DNA of 5,033 nucleotides, from positions 1 to 5,033 of the forward strand of contig VFKS01000080.1 in NCBI GenBank assembly GCA_009885425.1, read 5' to 3'. Positions 1 to 4,961 of this stretch are shown piece after piece. The DNA is from Novosphingobium sp. (lineage in GTDB: Bacteria > Pseudomonadota > Alphaproteobacteria > Sphingomonadales > Sphingomonadaceae). A program made the translations under genes and the position numbers. The notes beneath the pieces were generated by a model. That model was not told the origin of the DNA. It made no database searches and saw only the letters and a program-made list of their open reading frames with translations. The stretch's first letter is position 1; every line of letters begins with the position of its first letter.

Positions 1-192
1 GAGCAGATCGAACAGGTCAAGGCCGCGACCAAGGAAGCTGAAAAGAACGGCGTGCTGGGCCACGGGCTGCACCATCCGTTCCACACCATGTTTGAAGACG
101 TTTACGAGGAACTGCCCTGGCACCTTGAAGAGCAGGCGCAGCAGGCGATGCAGGAACGCCGAACCAAATGGCCAGAGTGGAAAGAGACATGA
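1..192 (+). CDS. bkdA1: Branched-chain 2-oxoacid dehydrogenase E1 alpha subunit, 3' end (5' part outside window)
   Basis: Only the last 63 codons are present. The frame is open from base 1 to the TGA at 190-192. E1 alpha pairs with E1 beta as the thiamine diphosphate-dependent decarboxylase of the branched-chain 2-oxoacid dehydrogenase complex in the cytoplasm. The visible part is the alpha-helical C-terminal tail, including KEAEKNGVLG and the motif MFEDVYEELPWHLEEQ, which resembles the FEDVY-x-x-xP-x-HL ending I know from bacterial E1 alpha chains. The catalytic and cofactor-binding regions lie upstream, so their integrity cannot be judged. The stop overlaps the next start in an ATGA (189-192), as expected for subunits made in equal amounts. 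Identity rests mostly on the unambiguous E1 beta and E2 that follow. The symbol follows Pseudomonas naming. Confidence 0.88.
   Translation, partial: EQIEQVKAATKEAEKNGVLGHGLHHPFHTMFEDVYEELPWHLEEQAQQAMQERRTKWPEWKET
179..191 (+). promoter_or_regulatory. Ribosome binding site that decides the E1 beta start
   Basis: The purine-rich stretch GGAAAGAG (179-186) sits 2 nt before the ATG at 189-191. This supports the ATG inside the ATGA overlap as the true start rather than the in-frame ATG at 168, which would force a 25-nt overlap with E1 alpha and has no comparable upstream purine tract. Confidence 0.6.
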
Positions 193-1220
193 GCGACGGC
201 ACTCCATCGCGCCGCCTCAACATGATCGAGGCAATTAACGAAGCGCTGCAAGTGATGCTGGAGCGTGATCCCAACGTAGTCGTGTTCGGTGAGGATATCG
301 GCTTTTTCGGAGGTGTGTTCCGTGCCACCGCTGGCCTGCAAAAACGGTTTGGCAAAAACCGGGTGTTCGATACCCCGATCAATGAATGCGGGATCATCGG
401 CGCGGCTGTCGGGATGGGCGCCTATGGCCTGCGCCCGGTGCCGGAAATCCAGTTTGCCGATTACATCTATCCTGGCCTCGATCAGCTCGTCTCGGAAGCT
501 GCGAGGCTGCGGTATCGATCAGCCGGAGAGTTCATCGCGCCAATTACCGTGCGCTCGCCGTTTGGCGGCGGTATCTTTGGCGGGCAGACTCACAGCCAAA
601 GCCCGGAGGCGCTGTTTACGCATGTCGCGGGGCTGAAAACAGTGATCCCCAGCACGCCCTATGATGCCAAGGGCCTGCTGATCGCCGCGATCGAAGACAA
701 CGATCCGGTGATGTTTTTTGAGCCCAAGCGGATTTACAACGGCCCGTTCGGCGGAAACTATGACCGACCGGTTGAGCCGTGGGCCAAGCACAAAGACGCT
801 GAGGTGCCGGAAGGCTATTACAAGATCCCGCTGGGCAAGGCCCGGACTGTGCGTGCGGGCGAGGCGCTGACCGTGCTGGCCTATGGCACGATGATCCACG
901 TCGCTGAAGCGGTGCTGGCCGAAAAGGGCGTTGATGCCGAGATTATCGATCTGCGCACTTTGGTGCCGCTCGATATCGAAGCCATCGAAACCTCGGTAAA
1001 AAAGACCGGCAAGTGTCTGATTATCCATGAAGCGACCCGCACTGGTGGGTTCGGGGGCGAGCTTTCTGCGCTGGTCCAGGAGCGCTGCTTCTACCACCTC
1101 GAGGCCCCGATTGAACGCGTCACCGGGTTCGATACCCCCTATCCGCACAGCCTCGAATGGGCTTATTTTCCGGGTCCAGTTCGCATTGGCGAGGCTGTTG
1201 ACCGGTTGTTGAAGGCGTAA
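189..1220 (+). CDS. bkdA2: Branched-chain 2-oxoacid dehydrogenase E1 beta subunit
   Basis: This 343-residue protein, close to the usual 340-350, forms the E1 heterotetramer with E1 alpha and decarboxylates 2-oxoisovalerate and the Leu and Ile oxoacids in the cytoplasm. The N-terminal transketolase-like pyrimidine-binding domain covers about residues 10-190. It contains GEDIGFFGGVF (34-44) and DTPINECG (61-68), whose Glu66 aligns with the ThDP-activating glutamate of pyruvate dehydrogenase E1 beta. It also has FADYIYPGLDQ (89-99) and GGGIFGGQTHSQSPEAL, with His135 in the conserved active-site loop. EPKRIYNGPF and VLAYGTMIHVAEAV lead into the transketolase C-terminal domain (about 215-335), which ends with HEATRTGGFG and DTPYPHSLEWAYFPGP. 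These sequences match the branched-chain type more closely than pyruvate dehydrogenase. The start at 189 is chosen for its ATGA overlap and ribosome site. No frameshift or missing key residue is seen. Confidence 0.96.
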   Translation: MSDGTPSRRLNMIEAINEALQVMLERDPNVVVFGEDIGFFGGVFRATAGLQKRFGKNRVFDTPINECGIIGAAVGMGAYGLRPVPEIQFADYIYPGLDQLVSEAARLRYRSAGEFIAPITVRSPFGGGIFGGQTHSQSPEALFTHVAGLKTVIPSTPYDAKGLLIAAIEDNDPVMFFEPKRIYNGPFGGNYDRPVEPWAKHKDAEVPEGYYKIPLGKARTVRAGEALTVLAYGTMIHVAEAVLAEKGVDAEIIDLRTLVPLDIEAIETSVKKTGKCLIIHEATRTGGFGGELSALVQERCFYHLEAPIERVTGFDTPYPHSLEWAYFPGPVRIGEAVDRLLKA

Positions 1221-1224
1221 CGCA

Positions 1225-2505
1225 ATGGGCAAGTTCACATTCAACCTCCCCGATATCGGCGAAGGCATTGCCGAAGCAGAGATCGTCACCTGGCACGTCA
1301 AGGTTGGCGACCGGATCGAGGAAGACGACAAGATCGCCGACGTCATGACCGACAAAGCCACGGTTGAGATGGAAAGCCCGGTTTCGGGCGTGGTCGTCGC
1401 GGTCGCGGGCGAAGAAGGCGATATGGTCGCGATCGGCTCGGCGCTGGTGGTGATCGAGGTTGAGGGGGACGTTGAGGATGCACCGGGGTCTTCAACAGGC
1501 TCAGCCAGAGCAGATGTTGTTGAGGATACTATTTCTCAAGTAGCGCCTGCCCCAGATCCGGCCCTGCAAACACCGATTCCAACTCTCAAGACCGCTCAGG
1601 CTGAGCCTGTCGAAGCCCTTATGCCAACCCACGGCAAGGTACTCGCCTCACCAGCCGTCCGCCAACGCGCCAGTGATCTCGCGATCGACCTTGCCCAGGT
1701 CAAACCGGCCGAAGACGGACGCATCCGCCACGCTGATCTGGATGCCTTCTTGTCCTACAACGCTGCGAGCGGCTTCCGTGCCGCCGGGACCAAGGGCGTG
1801 GACCAGACGATCAAAGTCATCGGCCTGCGCCGCCGGATCGCTGAAAACATGGCAGCATCCAAGCGCAGCATCCCGCATTTCTCCTATGTCGAGGAATGCG
1901 ATGTCACTGCGCTGGAAGCAATGCGGGCGCAGCTCAATTCCGCACGCGGTAACCGGCCAAAGCTGACCATGCTGCCGCTGCTGATCGCTGCGATCTGCCG
2001 CGCTTTGCCTGACTTTCCGATGCTCAACGCGCGTTATGATGATGAGGCGGGCGTGGTCCAGCGGTTTGGCGCGGTCCACCTTGGCATGGCCGCGCAAACC
2101 GACGGCGGGCTGATGGTCCCGGTGATCCGCGATGCGCAGGACAAGAACCTGTGGCAGATCGCGGCCGAGATTGTCCGACTGGCCGAGGCCGCCCGGAATG
2201 GCAGCGCGACCAGTGCGGAACTCTCGGGCTCTACCCTGACGATCACTTCGCTTGGGCCGCTGGGCGGGGTTGCGACCACACCGGTAATCAACCGGCCAGA
2301 AGTCGCGATCATCGGCCCCAACCGGATTATCGAGCGCCCGATGTTTGTGCCCGACGGCATGGGCGGCGAACGGATCGAAAAGCGCAAACTGATGAACATA
2401 TCGATCAGCTGCGATCACCGCGTGGTCGATGGCTGGGACGCGGCTAGTTTTGTGCAGGCGGTGAAAAAGCTGATTGAAACGCCGGTGTTGCTGCTGGCGG
2501 ATTGA
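1225..2505 (+). CDS. bkdB: Branched-chain 2-oxoacid dehydrogenase E2 (lipoamide acyltransferase)
   Basis: This 426-residue protein is the core of the complex and transfers the branched acyl group from E1 to CoA. The N-terminal lipoyl domain (about 2-79) has the lipoylation motif DVMTDKATVE with Lys44. An Ala/Pro/acidic linker follows (80-137). The peripheral subunit-binding domain (138-176) starts KVLASPAVRQRA and ends EDGRIRHADLDAFL; it lacks the common G-x-G before the GRI motif. The catalytic domain (about 195-426) ends in CDHRVVDGWDAASF, giving the HRxxxDG pair His398 and Asp402. The single lipoyl domain fits Pseudomonas-type BkdB, of similar length. It starts 4 nt after the E1 beta stop, with GAAGG (1211-1215) as a plausible ribosome site. 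The linker is unusual because two inverted copies of a repeat (1487-1513 and 1592-1618) are translated in frame there. Confidence 0.95.
   Translation: MGKFTFNLPDIGEGIAEAEIVTWHVKVGDRIEEDDKIADVMTDKATVEMESPVSGVVVAVAGEEGDMVAIGSALVVIEVEGDVEDAPGSSTGSARADVVEDTISQVAPAPDPALQTPIPTLKTAQAEPVEALMPTHGKVLASPAVRQRASDLAIDLAQVKPAEDGRIRHADLDAFLSYNAASGFRAAGTKGVDQTIKVIGLRRRIAENMAASKRSIPHFSYVEECDVTALEAMRAQLNSARGNRPKLTMLPLLIAAICRALPDFPMLNARYDDEAGVVQRFGAVHLGMAAQTDGGLMVPVIRDAQDKNLWQIAAEIVRLAEAARNGSATSAELSGSTLTITSLGPLGGVATTPVINRPEVAIIGPNRIIERPMFVPDGMGGERIEKRKLMNISISCDHRVVDGWDAASFVQAVKKLIETPVLLLAD
1487..1618. repeat. REPIN-like inverted repeat pair inside the E2 linker
   Basis: Arm 1 (1487-1513) and arm 2 (1592-1618) are inverted copies matching at 23 of 27 positions, with an identical 12-base core ACAGGCTCAGCC (1496-1507 counted from its shared central run, reverse complement in arm 2). 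They are separated by 78 bases. Arm 2 read on the minus strand begins GGGCTTCGACAGGCTCAG, which I recall as a common dispersed repeat in sphingomonad genomes; that is memory, not a search. Both arms are in frame: arm 1 gives residues 88-97 (SSTGSARAD) and arm 2 gives 123-132 (TAQAEPVEAL). The insert lies in the flexible linker between the lipoyl and subunit-binding domains, where extra residues should be tolerated. Confidence 0.75.
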
Positions 2506-2506
2506 C

Positions 2507-2512
2507 GGAGGG
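2507..2512 (+). promoter_or_regulatory. Ribosome binding site for the YdeI-like gene
   Basis: GGAGGG lies 4 nt upstream of the GTG at 2517. It supports this GTG over the TTG at 2502, which overlaps the E2 stop codon and would place the purine tract inside the coding region. Confidence 0.7.
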
Positions 2513-2516
2513 CAGG

Positions 2517-3107
2517 GTGACCAAAGACCCCAAAATCGACGCCTACATCGCCAAGGCCGCGCCGTTCGCCCAACCGATCCTGCTCCGCTTGCGCGCGTTG
2601 GTCCACGATACGGTTGCGGGGCTGGACGAAGGTTTGAAGTGGGGAATGCCGCACTTCATCTACAAGGGCAAAAACCTCGCCGGGATGGCCGCGTTCAAGG
2701 CGCATGCCGCCTTTATCCTGCACGGTGAGGGGCGGCAAGGCGAGGGGATGGGCGGCTACGGCAAGATCGCTTCGAACGACGACCTGCCGAGCGACGCTGA
2801 TCTTCGGCAAGGGATTCTCGCTGCGAAGGCACGGATTGATGCCGAGGGTACGGCACTCACGCCGAAAGCGGGGAAGCCCAAAGCTTCCAAGCCGGAAATT
2901 TCAATGCCCGAAGATTTTGCTGCCGAACTCGCTCGCTATCCCGGCGCGCGCGAACGCTTCGATGGCTGGGCTGCGTCGCACCGCCGCGAATACCTGGAAT
3001 GGATTGTGGACGCGAAGCGGCCGGAAACTCGGGCCAAGCGCCTCGCTCAGGCCGGGGAGTGGATCGCCGAGGGTAAGAAGCGCAACTGGAAGTACGAAGG
3101 CTGCTGA
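2517..3107 (+). CDS. YdeI/OmdA-like protein with DUF1801-type N-terminal domain
   Basis: This 196-residue cytoplasmic protein has no signal peptide. Residues about 14-112 resemble the DUF1801 (YdhG/YdeI) fold, with LKWGMPHFIYKGKNLAGMAAFKAHAAFIL as the conserved core split across 40-68 and a Gly-rich GMGGYGKIAS (77-86). A Lys/Pro-rich hinge (116-131) leads to the C-terminal YdeI/OmdA helical region (about 132-192), with REYLEWI (157-163), AKRPETRAKRL (166-176) and EGKKRNWKY (185-193). That combination and length match bacterial YdeI-type proteins. Their biochemical role is not established; the family name includes 'bacteriocin protection', but I would not infer that here. It starts 11 nt after E2 and is probably co-transcribed, in the place where E3 is often found. 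GTG is chosen as start because of the adjacent GGAGGG. Confidence 0.85.
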   Translation: MTKDPKIDAYIAKAAPFAQPILLRLRALVHDTVAGLDEGLKWGMPHFIYKGKNLAGMAAFKAHAAFILHGEGRQGEGMGGYGKIASNDDLPSDADLRQGILAAKARIDAEGTALTPKAGKPKASKPEISMPEDFAAELARYPGARERFDGWAASHRREYLEWIVDAKRPETRAKRLAQAGEWIAEGKKRNWKYEGC

Positions 3108-3554
3108 TTAGCGGACAATCGCCGAATAGGTGATCTGGCCCGATCCGCGCGCGGCCTCATCGGCGGGAACCCGCCAGCGTACATGGGTGACATCTTCCGG
3201 CGTGGCGAGGCGATCGCCGACCCGCAGCCCATCGAGCCGGCCCCAGCTGCGCCCACCATCGAGCGAGACTTCTTCACGCCCATCGGCGCTGCCCTGATAG
3301 TAGACCTTACGCGGCAACGGATTGGTGACGGTGAAACTGCCTTGGCCGCCCATCCGGGTCCAGCTGACTACATAGACCACCCGGTCGCCGCGTTTCAGCG
3401 CGTTCGCAGGCTGGAGCAGCCGGCCCTTGTTGGGCACGATCCGTTCGACATAGACCGCGCTGTCGAGCGCCACCAACGCTGGCGCGGCGGCCATCAGCGG
3501 TGCGGCAAAAGCCAGCGTGCAGGCAAGGGTCGCGGCAATGCGGCGTATCGTCAC
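3108..3554 (-). CDS. Small secreted DUF11-like (conserved repeat domain) protein
   Basis: From the GTG at 3554 the product is 148 residues. It begins MTIRRIAATLACTLAF, a basic start followed by an Ala/Leu-rich hydrophobic stretch, and then Ala-rich candidate signal peptidase sites around residues 22-29, so export is likely. The mature part resembles a single beta-sandwich DUF11-like domain: GDRVVYVVSW (56-65), FTVTNPLP (74-81), VSLDGGRSWG (96-105) and TPEDVTHVRWRVP toward the end. I recall similar short exported proteins as common in sphingomonads; their function is unknown. A longer reading from an ATG at 3680 adds 42 Arg/Pro-rich residues before the signal peptide and is less likely. The ribosome site is weak (GGGGG, 10 nt upstream). 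The stop abuts the convergent YdeI-like stop with no gap. Confidence 0.72.
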   Translation of the reverse strand: MTIRRIAATLACTLAFAAPLMAAAPALVALDSAVYVERIVPNKGRLLQPANALKRGDRVVYVVSWTRMGGQGSFTVTNPLPRKVYYQGSADGREEVSLDGGRSWGRLDGLRVGDRLATPEDVTHVRWRVPADEAARGSGQITYSAIVR

Positions 3555-3745
3555 GGTGATCGGGCCCCCGATAAAATCAGCGCTTCGTGGTGAAGCGAGG
3601 CTCCTGATCGCAAATCGGGGCAAAGGAATGGTTAATGCGGGTCTGCGCCGTGGGCGCCAGCAACCGATTTGGCTGGGCAAAGCCGGCAGATTTGATAGTT
3701 ACCAGTCTGCTGCGGCAAGCCGCTGCGGTTCGCTTCTGAACCCTG
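3555..3745. other. Noncoding interval between the DUF11-like gene and the tRNA promoter
   Basis: This interval holds the presumed minus-strand 5' region of the DUF11-like gene, including a TTAACCAT motif. It also has small self-complementary stretches near the tRNA side: GCGG-CAAG-CCGC at 3712-3723, and GGTTC/GAACC at 3727-3742. Neither is followed by a T-run. Overlapping reading frames on both strands show no family resemblance, so I treat the interval as noncoding. Confidence 0.55.
3628..3635 (-). promoter_or_regulatory. CtrA-like half-site TTAACCAT
   Basis: The minus strand reads TTAACCAT, identical to the half-site recognised by the alphaproteobacterial response regulator CtrA in Caulobacter and relatives. 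The second half at the expected 7-nt spacing reads TTTG instead of TTAA, so the full site is imperfect. It lies about 74 nt upstream of the GTG of the DUF11-like gene, a position compatible with control of that gene. Confidence 0.35.
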
Positions 3746-3774
3746 TTGACAGCCCTTACGCGCTGTCCTAGTGG
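3746..3774 (+). promoter_or_regulatory. Putative tRNA-Asp promoter
   Basis: A perfect -35 hexamer TTGACA (3746-3751) is followed after 17 nt by TAGTGG (3769-3774), a weak -10 match. The expected start of transcription would be near 3781, giving a leader of about 14 nt before the tRNA. An inverted repeat GACAGC/GCTGTC (3748-3753 and 3762-3767) overlaps the -35 end and the spacer. The strong -35 and correct distance to a stable RNA gene support the call; the -10 is the weak part. Confidence 0.55.
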
Positions 3775-3780
3775 CCCCAC

Positions 3781-3878
3781 TCCCAAGTGGCTGCGCGGGT
3801 GTAGCTCAGTTGGTTAGAGTGCCGGCCTGTCACGCCGGAGGTCGCGGGTTCGAGCCCCGTCACTCGCGCCACTTGGGA
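3781..3878. repeat. Perfect 11-bp inverted repeat enclosing tRNA-Asp
   Basis: TCCCAAGTGGC (3781-3791) is the exact reverse complement of GCCACTTGGGA (3868-3878). The right arm begins at the tRNA discriminator base, includes the encoded CCA and runs 7 nt into the trailer. The left arm begins near the predicted transcription start. In the precursor RNA the leader could pair with the 3' end and extend the acceptor stem, with TGC (3792-3794) bulged. Confidence 0.8.
3795..3871 (+). tRNA. tRNA-Asp (anticodon GTC)
   Basis: The 77-nt gene folds as a full cloverleaf. The acceptor stem is GCGGGTG (3795-3801) paired with CACTCGC (3861-3867), including one G-T pair, followed by discriminator G and an encoded CCA (3869-3871). 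The D arm is GCTC/GAGT with a TA before it. The anticodon stem is CCGGC/GCCGG with loop CTGTCAC, placing GTC at positions 34-36, which reads GAC and GAT codons for aspartate. The T arm contains GGTTCGAGCCCC. No intron or mismatch disrupting a stem is seen. It stands alone, converging with the hydrolase gene on the minus strand, whose stop codon lies 13 nt downstream. Confidence 0.97.
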
Positions 3879-3884
3879 ATTTTT
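3868..3884 (+). terminator. Possible tRNA-Asp terminator formed with the leader arm
   Basis: The right arm of the inverted repeat (3868-3878) is followed by A and then five T (3880-3884). No local hairpin precedes the T-run, so an intrinsic terminator here would need pairing with the leader arm at 3781-3791 around the whole tRNA. The T-run directly abuts the stop codon of the convergent hydrolase gene. Confidence 0.4.
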
Positions 3885-4961
3885 CTAGAATCCGGATGAG
3901 AATTTCACCACCTTGCCCCCTGCTGGCAAGCTGATGATCATGCCGTCCTGCGCCAACTTTAGCGTGCCTTTGAACAGCTTTGGCGCTTGTCCCAGAAACA
4001 GCGGCTCGATGAGCCGGACGGGCGGGGCCGGGACCATGTGATAGAGCACCAGCGCTTGAACCCCAGCCTCGCTGGCGGAGCGCGCCGCATCTTCCGGGCT
4101 GGCGTGGTAGTTCTGGATGTCGATCATGATCTGGGCATTCTTGGCCTGTCCGCGTTCGGCCAGCTTCTTGCCCAGCGCGGCGATCATTTCCTTGTTGAGC
4201 GCTTCGTGCAGCATCACGTCGACGCCCTTGCTGGCGGCGACAAAGCTGGGCGAATAAACCGTATCGCCCGATAGCGCGACCGAGCGGCCCTTGTAGTCGA
4301 TCCGGTAGCCAAAGGCGGGGCTGATCGGAGCGTGGTTGACCCTGATTACCGTGATCTTCACGCCGCTCGATTCGTAAACCACCTGGCTGTCGGTGCCATC
4401 AGCCAAAGTGATGATCTTCGCCGCGCCGCCAAAGCCGCTGGGTTGGACAATTTGGGGCCCATGGTGAGCAACGCGGTAGCCCTGATCGATGGTGTAGACG
4501 GAATTGAACCCGGCGATCACCTGATCGGTCCCGGCCGGGCCGTAGACCGGCAACGGCGCCGCGCGGCCGCCCGCGACCCAGGCCTGGAGCAGCAGCTCGC
4601 CCAGCCCGTCGATGTGATCGGAATGGAGGTGGGTCAGGAACGCGGCCTGAATCTTGGGCATCGGAAAGCCCATCCGCCCCAGCTTGCGGATTGAGCCAGA
4701 GCCAGCATCAAACACAAAGGCTTGGTTCCCCGCCAGCACCGCCAGACACGGTCCGGCGCGGTTCGCATCGGGCATTGGAGAGCCAGACCCGCAGACATAG
4801 ACGTGCAGGCCCTCGCCCAGCTTCGCAGATTGATCGATCCCGACGGTGTTATCGAGCGCCGATTGGAACGCACGTTCTGCCAGCCAGCCGCGCCCGAACA
4901 GCAGGACCAGCCCGATCAGCAGGGCGACAATGCCAATCACCATGCCCAACTTGCGCTTCAT
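3885..4961 (-). CDS. Membrane-anchored metallo-beta-lactamase-fold hydrolase (RNase Z/arylsulfatase-like)
   Basis: This 358-residue protein starts with MKRK and one hydrophobic segment (about 7-22), likely an uncleaved anchor or signal peptide, so the enzyme part probably faces the periplasm. The metallo-beta-lactamase fold follows. It has GSGSPMPDANRAGPC (58-72), typical of the RNase Z-like and arylsulfatase-like branch, then DAGSG (85-89) and the metal motif THLHSDHIDG giving His111, His113, Asp115 and His116. VNHAPISPAFGYRI provides His210, SGDT provides Asp233, and LYHMVPAP provides His308, completing a dinuclear zinc site. His286 in NYHASPEDAA sits where RNase Z has its HEAT-like histidine motif. 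The export signal argues against a tRNA 3'-processing role; the substrate is unknown, with esters or sulfate esters possible. The ATG at 4961 is supported by a strong ribosome site. Confidence 0.88.
   Translation of the reverse strand: MKRKLGMVIGIVALLIGLVLLFGRGWLAERAFQSALDNTVGIDQSAKLGEGLHVYVCGSGSPMPDANRAGPCLAVLAGNQAFVFDAGSGSIRKLGRMGFPMPKIQAAFLTHLHSDHIDGLGELLLQAWVAGGRAAPLPVYGPAGTDQVIAGFNSVYTIDQGYRVAHHGPQIVQPSGFGGAAKIITLADGTDSQVVYESSGVKITVIRVNHAPISPAFGYRIDYKGRSVALSGDTVYSPSFVAASKGVDVMLHEALNKEMIAALGKKLAERGQAKNAQIMIDIQNYHASPEDAARSASEAGVQALVLYHMVPAPPVRLIEPLFLGQAPKLFKGTLKLAQDGMIISLPAGGKVVKFSSGF

Noticed and set aside
168..188. Earlier ATG for E1 beta adding seven residues
   Set aside because: It would overlap E1 alpha by 25 nt and lacks a nearby purine-rich site, while the ATG at 189 has both a ribosome site and the ATGA coupling arrangement.
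519..1361. Long minus-strand open frame opposite E1 beta
   Set aside because: It lies antisense to an unambiguous E1 beta gene and crosses into E2. GC-rich coding sequence often leaves long antisense frames open, and no family motifs are visible in it.
1648..2418. Long minus-strand open frame opposite E2
   Set aside because: It is antisense to the conserved catalytic domain of E2 and shows no recognisable motif.
3162..3175. GGCGGG/CCCGCC palindrome as an operon terminator
   Set aside because: It is inside the DUF11-like coding region and no T-run follows on either strand.
3555..3680. Longer start for the DUF11-like gene at an ATG at 3680
   Set aside because: It would place 42 Arg/Pro-rich residues ahead of a well-formed signal peptide.
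3883..3890. TTCTAGAA palindrome after the tRNA
   Set aside because: It is only 8 bases long, overlaps the hydrolase stop codon and is not repeated elsewhere in the window.
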